42,279 nt of DNA from an uncultured Phaeodactylibacter sp. (GTDB taxonomy: Bacteria; Bacteroidota; Bacteroidia; Chitinophagales; Saprospiraceae). Below the pieces are notes generated by a model that made no database searches, was not told the DNA's origin, and saw nothing but the letters and a program-made list of their open reading frames with translations. Of this stretch, positions 17,543-24,487 are shown one piece after another (position 1 is the first letter of the stretch; each line of letters begins with the position of its first letter). Location: contig CAJXNH010000030.1 of assembly GCA_913057245.1 (NCBI GenBank), positions 1 to 42,279 on the forward strand, given 5' to 3'. A program made the position numbers and the translations under genes.

Positions 17543-18532
17543 CTATTCTTCATCATCTTCCTGCAGGTAAACATCTATAGCGATATCCTGTCCGGTATCC
17601 TGGTTTTTTCCGAGGCGGAATTCCACCCGGTCATTGACCAGCAAGTCGTTGAAGTCACAGTTCTGAACCTCAGAGTGGTGAAAAAAGAGGTTGTTCGGGG
17701 GGTAGGCAATGAAGCCAAAGCCCTCCTTGAGAGACAGAATGGTGCTGGAATGGTAAGCCCCGTCCTGAGTGATCATTGCTGCTGTTGTACTTTCTTCTTC
17801 CTCAGGCTGTTCCTGGTAGCTATTGTTATTCCCCCGGTAATCTTTCTTGGTGTAATGGTCTGTTTTGGGGACAAAAAGGTTATTGACAATATGGGAGTCC
17901 CGGGTGACCCGGTTATCAATAATCTCGTGCATGGCCAGAGGGTAGGTCACCTCTTCCAGCAGGTCCTGTGAAGTACGTGTGGACCGTTGGTTGCCATAAT
18001 CATCGGTATACTCAAAATCCCAGGAAAGCACCATTACTCTTGTGCCCCGGGAATTGACCTTTCGGATGAGGGGAACGTAATCGCTATCAGAAGCAATAAG
18101 TACCAGCACATCAAATTGCTTATAGAAAACCTGCTCAAAAGCTTCGAGCGCCAGCAATACATCAATACCTTTTTCAGCCTTGCGCCCGTAGTTGTTGTTG
18201 CGCAGTGGCAGGTAATGAGTCGTTACGCCTTCAGACATCAGGATGTCGTCAAAGACACGCTCGTAGTACAGCTGCTTGCCTTTATGGCTCACCTCAGAAG
18301 CGCTCAGCCGGCCTCTGAAATAATGTGCATCGACAATTTGGCAGTGGTTAACGTTGGTGCCGTCTCCTTCGAGTTCTGCCACTTTATGGCGGATGAATTC
18401 GTGCAGCCCCTTGATGCTGATGCGGGTCTTTCGTTCGTGGACATAGTTGTAGAAATTACTGACATGGTAGAAGTAATTCCCATCGTAAAAAACGCCAATC
18501 TTAATGAGTGGTATCCCGTTGGTATTTGTCAT
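17543..18532 (-). CDS. NYN domain (LabA/DUF88-like) ribonuclease fused to a cold-shock domain
   Basis: 329 residues. Residues ~8-205 are a NYN/PIN-like nuclease: FYDGNYF with D17, KGIDVLLALE with D124, and IASDSDYVPLIRKV with D149 and D151, the acidic set that binds Mg2+ in this family. An N/Q/E-rich linker (~225-255) follows. Residues ~260-325 look like a cold-shock/OB domain: GFGFIAYPPNN resembles RNP1 (KGFGFI) and LFFHHSEV resembles RNP2 (DVFVHFS). The protein should therefore bind and cut RNA, possibly structured RNA exposed at low temperature (inference). It is cytoplasmic, transcribed away from the Bax-inhibitor gene, with a possible -7 box at 18672-18679 on the minus strand. Confidence 0.85.
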   Translation of the reverse strand: MTNTNGIPLIKIGVFYDGNYFYHVSNFYNYVHERKTRISIKGLHEFIRHKVAELEGDGTNVNHCQIVDAHYFRGRLSASEVSHKGKQLYYERVFDDILMSEGVTTHYLPLRNNNYGRKAEKGIDVLLALEAFEQVFYKQFDVLVLIASDSDYVPLIRKVNSRGTRVMVLSWDFEYTDDYGNQRSTRTSQDLLEEVTYPLAMHEIIDNRVTRDSHIVNNLFVPKTDHYTKKDYRGNNNSYQEQPEEEESTTAAMITQDGAYHSSTILSLKEGFGFIAYPPNNLFFHHSEVQNCDFNDLLVNDRVEFRLGKNQDTGQDIAIDVYLQEDDEE

Positions 18533-18671
18533 TTACTATTGAAGTGTTTTATCTTTTCTTAAATCTATATACTTGTAATAAGTTGGTTGTTCAGGAGTTA
18601 TTTTTGATGATGTATTTGTGCAATAATGGTATACTGGGAGAATATAAGGCACAATTTTTCTTATGCAGCCG

Positions 18672-18679
18672 CGAAAGTA
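18672..18679 (-). promoter_or_regulatory. Candidate -7 box for the NYN/cold-shock gene
   Basis: TACTTTCG on the minus strand differs by one base from the Bacteroidota TAnnTTTG consensus. No clear TTTG at -33. It would give a leader of about 130 bases, long enough for cold-shock type regulation (inference). Confidence 0.3.
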
Positions 18680-18776
18680 CGTAAAAATACTTACGCTTGA
18701 GCCTGGTATCAGGAAAGAAACACCTTTGGATGCGGTAGGTTCAATCCGCGGAGGCAACAAAAAGCAGATTTAATTG

Positions 18777-18784
18777 TAGTTTTG
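18777..18784 (+). promoter_or_regulatory. Candidate -7 box for the Bax-inhibitor homologue
   Basis: TAGTTTTG matches TAnnTTTG exactly, about 50 bases before the ATG at 18834. No clear TTTG is seen at -33. Confidence 0.35.
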
Positions 18785-18833
18785 AATAGCGCGTTCTATA
18801 TTAGAACAGCATTTCACTAACCTATGTACTAAA

Positions 18834-19604
18834 ATGAGTAGAAAGAAAGGTTTTTTCCAATCGCGTAATCCTGTCATGAGCGAAAAGGCTTTCCAGAAAG
18901 CCTCTGACCAAGTCCTGGATGCCGATATGACGCAGGCAGGCACCCAAACCGACCGGATGACAGTATCCGGTGCAGTCAACAAGTCCTTATTGTTGGGCGC
19001 ACTGATGGTCGCAACAGCTGTACTCAGCTACGCCGCCGCTAACCCCTTACTGATGTGGGGTGGCGCCATTGGCGGGCTTATCGTGGTGTTGATTGCCACC
19101 TTTAAGCTGGAGTATTCCCCTATTCTTGCCCCTATTTATGCGGCCCTTGAGGGGCTCTTTGTTGGTGGTATTTCAGCGGTTTATGCCAGCGCCTTTGATG
19201 GGATTATTTTTCAGGCAGTTACCCTGACCAGTGCCGTGTTTTTCCTGATGCTGTTTTTCTATAAAACAGGCATCATCAAAGTGACCCAAAAGCTGCGTAG
19301 TGGCATCATCATGGCTACGGGCGCTATTTTCGTGGTCTATATGCTGAATTTTATTCTCAGCTTCTTTGGTATTAACCTGCCTTATCTTCATGACGGAGGC
19401 ATGATTGGCATCGGGATCAGCCTGCTCATTATTGGCGTGGCAGCCATGAACCTGCTGCTGGATTTCGACAATTTTGACAAGGGAGAGCAGTACGGTGCCC
19501 CAGCATACATGGAGTGGTTTTCTGCCATGGGGCTGCTGATTACGCTGGTCTGGCTTTATATTGAAATCCTTAGGCTGATTGCCATTTTCTCGTCGAATGA
19601 TTAA
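18834..19604 (+). CDS. Bax inhibitor-1/YccA family membrane protein
   Basis: 256 residues. A hydrophilic N-terminus carries the family signature FFQSRNPVMSEKAF, then about seven hydrophobic segments, beginning near SLLLGALMVATAVLSYAAA and ending in LLITLVWLYIEILRLIAIF. The DFDNFDKGEQYGAP loop near residue ~210 contains the acidic residues typical of the second half of the family, where a conserved Asp pair has been linked to a pH-sensitive Ca2+ leak in bacterial homologues. It is an inner-membrane protein of uncertain physiological role, perhaps ion leak or protease modulation. It is followed by a terminator-like hairpin at 19669-19705. Confidence 0.9.
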   Translation: MSRKKGFFQSRNPVMSEKAFQKASDQVLDADMTQAGTQTDRMTVSGAVNKSLLLGALMVATAVLSYAAANPLLMWGGAIGGLIVVLIATFKLEYSPILAPIYAALEGLFVGGISAVYASAFDGIIFQAVTLTSAVFFLMLFFYKTGIIKVTQKLRSGIIMATGAIFVVYMLNFILSFFGINLPYLHDGGMIGIGISLLIIGVAAMNLLLDFDNFDKGEQYGAPAYMEWFSAMGLLITLVWLYIEILRLIAIFSSND

Positions 19605-19668
19605 GGCTAAAGCCTGAGGCAGTGAATAGGAGGGTGGGTTTATGTTAGTCCGGCTGTCCTAAGCATGG

Positions 19669-19705
19669 AAACGTGGGTAGCGTGATGGCTTCCCACGTTT
19701 TTTTT
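19669..19705 (+). terminator. Intrinsic terminator after the Bax-inhibitor homologue
   Basis: Nine-base arms (19669-19677 and 19692-19700) around a 14-base loop, ending in a run of eight T's (19698-19705). It sits only 21 bases before the next ATG, so it either ends the upstream transcript or attenuates the downstream one. Confidence 0.8.
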
Positions 19706-19725
19706 GACACTTTTTAGAGATAGGT

Positions 19726-20061
19726 ATGAAACGAGAGGAAAGAAGCGCATTAAAATCGAAGATTGAAGCCGCAATTGTTAAAACCACTGCCGAATTAGAG
19801 CGGTTGGAAGAGGCGACCAAGCCTATTGCCCCTGAAAATGCTATAGGGAGAGTCAGCCGGATGGATGCCATCAACAACAGAGGCGTCTCTGAAGCGGCCT
19901 TACGCTCAGCAAGGCGGAAACTGACTAACCTTAAAATTGCACTAACGAAAATTGATGCGGAAAACTTTGGTATTTGCGCCCGTTGTAAGCGCCCAATTGC
20001 GCCCGCCCGCCTCATGTATATGCCAGAGAGTACCGAATGCGTCAGATGCGCAGACTGGTAA
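19726..20061 (+). CDS. TraR/DksA family zinc-finger transcription factor
   Basis: 111 residues. The N-terminal ~75 residues form a coiled-coil hairpin (ERSALKSKIEAAIVKTTAEL, then LRSARRKLTNLKIALTKID). The C-terminal zinc finger has C84, C87, C105 and C108 (GICARCKRP ... ECVRCADW) and the RLMYMPESTEC stretch usual for the family. Such proteins enter the RNA polymerase secondary channel and modulate initiation, often with ppGpp. The expected acidic tip residues between the helices are partly replaced by KPIAPENAIGRVSRMDAIN, so full DksA-like activity is not assured. It is framed by hairpins on both sides and is probably monocistronic. Confidence 0.9.
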   Translation: MKREERSALKSKIEAAIVKTTAELERLEEATKPIAPENAIGRVSRMDAINNRGVSEAALRSARRKLTNLKIALTKIDAENFGICARCKRPIAPARLMYMPESTECVRCADW

Positions 20062-20066
20062 AAAAA

Positions 20067-20099
20067 ACAGGGTCACTGTACCGAAGTACAGCACCCTGT
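20067..20099. terminator. Hairpin after the TraR/DksA-like gene
   Basis: Nested arms (ACAGGGT/ACCCTGT and CTGTAC/GTACAG) around a CGAA tetraloop, six bases past the stop. The A-run precedes it on the plus strand, so the T-run lies on the minus strand; on the plus strand it acts as a hairpin without a classical U-tract. Confidence 0.6.
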
Positions 20100-20147
20100 A
20101 TAACCCCAAAAAACCAAATGAAAACAATCTACATATATCTTGGTATT

Positions 20148-20166
20148 TCTTACTTCGGAAGTAAGA
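20148..20166. repeat. Perfect palindrome in the radA upstream region
   Basis: Nine-base arms with a single central base. It could be an operator or a short RNA hairpin; nothing links it to a particular regulator. Confidence 0.5.
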
Positions 20167-20394
20167 GCAGTTTAATCCCTGAAATTTACGTGTAATAAAC
20201 GAAATTATTTTTACCTCCAGCTTAGGAATGAAGCCAGTTGTCTACCAAGCTACATTTTTATCGAAGGTATAAATTTCGCTCAGTAAAAGGTTAAGTTATC
20301 TTTGACAGTGTAAATGTAGTGAAAAAATAATTTTTTTAAAAACACCATCTCAATTTTAGGCAACTCTTGTTTTCTACAATCCTATCTTAGCGCT

Positions 20395-20402
20395 TAAATT
20401 TG
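20395..20402 (+). promoter_or_regulatory. Candidate -7 promoter box for radA
   Basis: TAAATTTG matches the Bacteroidota TAnnTTTG consensus exactly and lies 28 bases before the TTG start. No clean TTTG sits at the -33 spacing, so it is a partial match. Confidence 0.4.
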
Positions 20403-20430
20403 AACACTTAACATCAAAAATAGAAAAAGG

Positions 20431-21807
20431 TTGGCGAAGGTAAAAAAAATTTTTGCTTGCAGTAATTGTGGCGCCACTTCACCAAAGTGGATTGGGAAAT
20501 GCCCACATTGTGGAGAATGGAATACTTACATTGAGGAAGTGATTTCCAGAGATACCGTAACCGAATCCAAGGATAAAAGCTGGCGGACTCAGGAAAAAGC
20601 ATCAAAGAGCAAGCCCGTTCCTTTACCAGATATCAAGGCAGGAGAAACCACCCGGCTAAGTACGCCTGACGCAGAGCTCAACCGCGTACTTGGCGGAGGT
20701 ATTGTGCCCGGTTCCCTTGTGCTTATTGGAGGGCAACCTGGTATAGGCAAGTCCACGCTGCTTCTACAGTTGGCACTGCACGTGCCTTTTACCATATTAT
20801 ACATATCGGGAGAAGAAAGTGACGAGCAAATCAAAATGCGCGCAGACCGGATTGGTGGAGAAGCCAAGAACTGCTATATCCTGTCGGAAACCAATACGAG
20901 CAAGATCCTGAAACATGCCCAAAACCTGCGGCCTTCTCTGGTGATCATCGACTCTATCCAAACCCTGTCCAGCCCGCATATCGATTCCATGCCGGGCAGC
21001 GTCTCTCAGGTGAGGGAGTGTGCGGGCGAGCTTCAGCGGTTTGCAAAGGAGGAGCATATCCCGGTTTTTATCATTGGGCATATTACTAAGGAAGGTTCTA
21101 TCGCCGGGCCTAAGCTTTTGGAGCATATTGTGGATGCCGTGCTACAGTTTGAGGGCGACCGAAACTATACCTACCGCATTCTGCGCACCATCAAAAACCG
21201 ATTCGGCAGTACTGATGAACTGGGAATTTATGAGATGCAGGCCAGCGGGCTTCGGGAAGTTTCCAATCCTTCAGAGTTGTTGCTTTCCCAAAAGGATGAA
21301 GACCTGAGCGGTAGTGCCGTGGCCGCTACTATAGAAGGCCTGCGCCCCATGCTGATTGAAACACAGGCGTTGGTGAGCACTTCGGTATACAGCGCACCTC
21401 AACGCTCGGCTACCGGCTTTGACCTTAGGCGTTTGGGAATGCTGCTGGCTGTCCTGGAGAAGCGGGCGGGGTTGTTCTTTGCCCAAAACGATGTCTTCCT
21501 GAATATCGCCGGGGGCATACGCGTGGATGACCCTGCCATTGATTTATCGATTGTAGCGGCACTCATTTCTTCCCTGGAGGATGTTGCGATCCCAACGGAT
21601 GTGTGCTTTGCGGGCGAGGTGGGGCTTTCCGGCGAAATCCGGGCCGTTAACCGGGTAGAGCAGCGTATTCAGGAAGCCAACCGGCTGGGCTTTAAGGAAA
21701 TCTACATCTCAAAGTACAATACCAAAGGGTTGGACGCCGGGCGGTATGATATCGAGGTGAAAGCCGTGTCGAAAGTGCAGGAGCTATACTACGGTCTGTT
21801 TAAGTAA
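20431..21807 (+). CDS. radA: DNA repair protein RadA
   Basis: 458 residues. The start is an unusual TTG; it is chosen because it gives MAKVKKIFACSNCG, exactly the RadA N-terminus, and no ATG precedes the zinc finger. The C4 zinc finger uses C10, C13, C24 and C27. The RecA-like ATPase has a Walker A GQPGIGKS at 101-108 and the RadA-specific KNRFG at 255-259. The last ~170 residues form the Lon-like domain (AGEVGLSGEIRAVNRVEQRI). RadA is a branch-migration helicase that helps resolve recombination intermediates and aids homologous recombination with RecA. It heads a tight run with the DCC and pseudouridine synthase genes (33 bp, then 3 bp). Confidence 0.97.
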   Translation: MAKVKKIFACSNCGATSPKWIGKCPHCGEWNTYIEEVISRDTVTESKDKSWRTQEKASKSKPVPLPDIKAGETTRLSTPDAELNRVLGGGIVPGSLVLIGGQPGIGKSTLLLQLALHVPFTILYISGEESDEQIKMRADRIGGEAKNCYILSETNTSKILKHAQNLRPSLVIIDSIQTLSSPHIDSMPGSVSQVRECAGELQRFAKEEHIPVFIIGHITKEGSIAGPKLLEHIVDAVLQFEGDRNYTYRILRTIKNRFGSTDELGIYEMQASGLREVSNPSELLLSQKDEDLSGSAVAATIEGLRPMLIETQALVSTSVYSAPQRSATGFDLRRLGMLLAVLEKRAGLFFAQNDVFLNIAGGIRVDDPAIDLSIVAALISSLEDVAIPTDVCFAGEVGLSGEIRAVNRVEQRIQEANRLGFKEIYISKYNTKGLDAGRYDIEVKAVSKVQELYYGLFK

Positions 21808-21840
21808 AAAACCCTGCTTTGATAAATCTGTTCTACGACT

Positions 21841-22245
21841 ATGAAAACGACCGAACATCCTGTACTGCTTTTTGACGGGGTCTGCAATCTCTGCAACAGC
21901 TCCGTTCAGTTTATCATTGAACGGGACCCCGGTGCCCGTTTCCGCTTTGCTTCCCTGCAATCAGAAGAAGGGCAGGCAATGCTTAGCCGTTTTGAAAACC
22001 GCCCATCGGACCTGAGTTCGGTGGTGCTGGTGCAGAATGATCGGTTGTATGCCCGGTCGGAGGCGGCTCTCCGGGTTGCCCGGCAGCTTGGGGGCGGGTG
22101 GTCATTACTCTATGCCTTCATTGTGGTGCCCCGCCCCATACGCGATGCTGTCTATGACTGGATTGCCCGCAACCGCTACCGTTGGTTTGGGAAAAAGGAT
22201 GCCTGTATGATCCCTTCGCCCGATCTTCAGTCTCGTTTCCTTTAA
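21841..22245 (+). CDS. DCC family thiol-disulphide oxidoreductase
   Basis: 134 residues. FDGVCNLCNSSVQFIIERD at 11-29 contains the family's DxxCxxC (D12, C15, C18), followed by FRFASLQSEEGQ and the SEAALRVARQLGGGW block. The C-terminus (YDWIARNRYRWFG ... CMIP) is also typical of the YuxK/DCC group. These small proteins are predicted redox enzymes with a thioredoxin-like CxxC; partners are not established. No signal peptide is present, so it acts in the cytoplasm. It sits between radA and an RluA-type gene, with only three bases to the latter. Confidence 0.93.
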   Translation: MKTTEHPVLLFDGVCNLCNSSVQFIIERDPGARFRFASLQSEEGQAMLSRFENRPSDLSSVVLVQNDRLYARSEAALRVARQLGGGWSLLYAFIVVPRPIRDAVYDWIARNRYRWFGKKDACMIPSPDLQSRFL

Positions 22246-22248
22246 GCA

Positions 22249-23142
22249 GTGGAAGTTCTTGAAGAGCATATCGTACCACCGGGTGTTTCCCCGGTCAGGC
22301 TGAGTGACTACCTGCATCAGGTTTTTACAACCCTGCCGAGCCGGAAAGGAGGCAAAAAAGCCATTCAGCGGGGTGCTGTACTTGTGGACGGAGAACTGGC
22401 AACTACGGCTATTTGGGTGAAACCCGGTATGCACATTGTTTTGCTTGAATCGCACCTGACGCCTCCCAAAGCATTCCCTTTTCCAATCCCCGTACTCTAC
22501 GAAGATGACTTCCTGGCGGTTGTGAACAAACCTCCCGGCCTCCCGGTAAGCGGCAATCATTACCGAACGCTTGTGAATGCTTTGGTCGGACAGCTACAAC
22601 GTTCTCCTGTTGCTGACGCCCTGCCCTGGGGCATGCCGGTGCACCGGTTGGATGGGCCTACGTCGGGCCCGGTCGTGATTGCAAAGACCCGTTCCGCGCA
22701 AGTCAGATTGGGAAGAGCATTTGAAGAGCGTGAACTTGAAAAAGTCTATCAGGCCATAGTTTGCGGCCGTACGTCGGCTGAAGGGCGAATAGAAGAACCC
22801 TTAGATGGGAAACCCGCCCTCACTACATTCAGGAAGTTGGAAGAATGCCGCTCCCTGAATTGTGAATGGCTGTCCTGGCTGGAGCTGCACCTGCATACCG
22901 GGCGCACCCATCAGATACGGCGGCACCTGGCGCACCTGGGTACTCCTATTCTGGGCGATGACGCCTACACACCTGAAGACAAGCCGCTATTGCGCAAAAA
23001 AGGTCTTTTCCTAAGTGCAGTCTCCATTGCTTTTGATCATCCTTGTTTATCTGGTGAAGTGAGCGTGGAAGTCCCGCCGCCGGAGAAGTTTAGGGCTATG
23101 ATGGAGCGGTCAGAAAGATATTTTTTAAGAAAAAATAAATAA
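22249..23142 (+). CDS. RluA family RNA pseudouridine synthase
   Basis: 297 residues from a GTG start three bases after the DCC stop (coupled translation). An S4-like RNA-binding region occupies ~18-68 (AIQRGAVLVDGELATTAIWV). The catalytic domain has YEDDFLAVVNKPPGLPV, then HRLDGPTSGPVVIAKT with the catalytic Asp at 135, and HTGRTHQIRRHLAHLGTPIL near the end. These mark the RluA/RluC/RluD group that isomerises uridine in rRNA or tRNA. The motif has PVV where most members have LLL or LLV, a mild deviation. The target uridine cannot be named. Confidence 0.92.
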   Translation: MEVLEEHIVPPGVSPVRLSDYLHQVFTTLPSRKGGKKAIQRGAVLVDGELATTAIWVKPGMHIVLLESHLTPPKAFPFPIPVLYEDDFLAVVNKPPGLPVSGNHYRTLVNALVGQLQRSPVADALPWGMPVHRLDGPTSGPVVIAKTRSAQVRLGRAFEERELEKVYQAIVCGRTSAEGRIEEPLDGKPALTTFRKLEECRSLNCEWLSWLELHLHTGRTHQIRRHLAHLGTPILGDDAYTPEDKPLLRKKGLFLSAVSIAFDHPCLSGEVSVEVPPPEKFRAMMERSERYFLRKNK

Positions 23143-23169
23143 GTTGACACATTTTGTTTATATTGCAGC

Positions 23170-23590
23170 ATGGTACCCCACGATATACTTTGGAAAGGGC
23201 TAATAGAAGATTTGGCAGAGGGTTTTCCTACCCTTTCAAAAATCAGAATTTAGCTTTAAATTTGAAGAACAAGTCCGAGGTATCACAAAATCCAGAAAAG
23301 CTATGGGTATCGAAGAAGCGATCATACAGGAACTCAAAGCCCAGGTCATGAGGGAAGGGCGCAATACGGGTATTCAGAAAGGTCTCGAAGAAGGTCTCGA
23401 AGAAGGTCTCGAAGAAGGTCTTAAAGAAGGTCTTGAAAAAGGCAAATGGCAAAAGACACGCCTGTTTGTCTTCCGGGCAGACCGCAAAGGGGTGTCTGTA
23501 GCAGATATTGCAGAGCTCGTCGACCTGCCCGAGGAAGAAGTGGAGGCGCTCATTCAAGAAGTCAGGCTAAGCCCTCCGGAGGAACATTAG
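23170..23590 (+). pseudogene. Internally deleted Rpn/PD-(D/E)XK-type nuclease relic
   Basis: ATG 23170 opens MVPHDILWKGLIEDLAEGF, which matches the start of Bacteroidota Rpn-like recombination-promoting nucleases, then stops at 23251-23253. In another frame, from about 23225 to the stop at 23590, lies FSFKFEEQVRGITKSRKAMGIEEAIIQELK followed by GLEEG repeats and a VSVADIAELVDLPEEEVEAL helix, which is the usual C-terminus of the same family. The nuclease core (~200 residues) between these ends is missing, so this is a deletion relic. A 95-codon ORF from ATG 23303 could still be translated. Confidence 0.6.
23381..23440 (+). repeat. Five tandem 12-bp units (GGTCTCGAAGAA)
   Basis: Units at 23381, 23393, 23405, 23417 and 23429; the first three are identical and the last two have small changes. 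They encode the GLEEGLEEGLEEGLKEGLEK helix. Such repeats commonly vary in copy number in this protein family. Confidence 0.85.
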
Positions 23591-23674
23591 CCTACAGCGT
23601 AATCTTGTTAAATTTTCGATAGGGCAGCAGAGGCACTTAATTCGTTCGTTTATCAATAAACTAAACATCAAATT

Positions 23675-24343
23675 TTGAGACCACTTATGCTAACCGCTCT
23701 GCTGCTTATGGCTGCAGCCTCCGTTTCCGCTCAGCTTCGTCCAAAGATTAGTCTTTCTGCCGGGGGGAATGCTTCAAACACCCATTGGTTTAATCAATAT
23801 CAATTCCTGGGTCAGACGATGCCTTCTGATGAAGCCAATTTAGCTATTGCCGGTTTTCAGGCCGGTTTGTCTGTCGAATTACCCGTTTCCTCAACCTTTG
23901 GAGTTTTAGTGGCTCCCACTTTTTCTCGAAGAGGCTTTCGCGGCAAGGAAGACTTATATGGAGTAAATTCGAGCGTGCGTCTTGATTATTTTGACCTTCC
24001 CGCACTGATCCGGTTTTACCCGGTCAATAATTTCTATGTTGAAGCGGGAGCGGCGGTCAGTTTTATGTTGAAGGCGGAATCTGTGGTGGACGGCGAACCG
24101 ATCGGCAATGAAGACGTAATGGGCAGACTGTATAATGACACAGATTTATCTGCGGTGTTAGGTCTTGGCTACGCCTTTAATGATAGACTTTCAGTTAACG
24201 TGAGACTTTTTCATGGATTGCTGACTACATTAGATACTGAGTTTGCTGACCCCAATGGAGAGCCATTGCCACCTGAAGATCAGCCCAAACTCCTCAACCA
24301 ATCCCCGCAGCTGAGCATCCAATACGCTATTCTAAACCCATAG
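23675..24343 (+). CDS. PorT-like outer-membrane beta-barrel protein
   Basis: 222 residues if the TTG at 23675 is used, giving a signal peptide with a basic residue (MRPLMLTALLLMAAASVSAQ). ATG 23687 would give a shorter leader without the Arg, so TTG is preferred but not certain. The mature protein has strand patterns such as FQAGLSVELPVSSTFGVLVAPTF, YFDLPALIRFYPVNNFYVEAGAAVSF, LSAVLGLGYAFNDRLSVNVR and LSIQYAIL. It fits the PorT/outer-membrane beta-barrel family of Bacteroidota. Specific ligand or T9SS role is not shown by the sequence. A terminator follows at 24381-24417. Confidence 0.78.
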   Translation: MRPLMLTALLLMAAASVSAQLRPKISLSAGGNASNTHWFNQYQFLGQTMPSDEANLAIAGFQAGLSVELPVSSTFGVLVAPTFSRRGFRGKEDLYGVNSSVRLDYFDLPALIRFYPVNNFYVEAGAAVSFMLKAESVVDGEPIGNEDVMGRLYNDTDLSAVLGLGYAFNDRLSVNVRLFHGLLTTLDTEFADPNGEPLPPEDQPKLLNQSPQLSIQYAILNP

Positions 24344-24380
24344 CTTCAGCGCTCCGAAGCCCAATATCCTGACAGAAATT

Positions 24381-24417
24381 AAAGGTCCGCTACAAATCCC
24401 GAAAGTAGCGGGCCTTT
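24381..24417 (+). terminator. Terminator between the barrel gene and asnS
   Basis: Thirteen-base arms (24381-24393, 24405-24417, one wobble pair) around an 11-base loop, followed by a T- and C-rich stretch (TTTCCCCCTTTTT). Confidence 0.75.
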
Positions 24418-24444
24418 AAATTTCCCCCTTTTTCCCAAAAGCCC

Positions 24445-24452
24445 TATTTTCG
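24445..24452 (+). promoter_or_regulatory. Candidate -7 box for asnS
   Basis: TATTTTCG lies 36 bases before the asnS ATG and differs by one base from TAnnTTTG. The -33 element is not evident. Confidence 0.3.
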
Positions 24453-24487
24453 CGCATTCATTTAGGTGGCACGCTAAAAAACGAAAG

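Larger units (their letters stand above)
18533..18833. other. Divergent intergenic region (301 bp)
   Basis: Lies between the NYN gene (minus) and the Bax-inhibitor homologue (plus). It holds an exact TAGTTTTG at 18777-18784 on the plus strand and TACTTTCG on the minus strand at 18679-18672. No RNA gene or supported ORF is seen. Confidence 0.45.
20062..20430. other. 369-bp non-coding region upstream of radA
   Basis: AT-rich. It contains the hairpin at 20067-20099, a perfect 9-base palindrome at 20148-20166 (TCTTACTTC g GAAGTAAGA), an exact TAAATTTG box at 20395-20402, and a 25-codon ORF at 20118-20195 (MKTIYIYLGISYFGSKSSLI...) with an A-rich leader. The small ORF overlaps the palindrome and has no family match that I can see. 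No tRNA or riboswitch was recognised. Confidence 0.45.

Noticed and set aside
20118..20195. 25-codon ORF (MKTIYIYLGISYFG...)
   Set aside because: Good A-rich leader, but it overlaps a palindrome and resembles no family; kept only as part of the spacer description.
23154..23351. 65-codon plus-strand ORF after the RluA gene
   Set aside because: It crosses the Rpn relic in another frame; the HDILWKG reading is the recognisable one.
23381..23440. 12-bp direct repeats as a possible CRISPR or iteron array
   Set aside because: Units are contiguous with no spacers and are in frame inside a protein-coding EG-rich helix.
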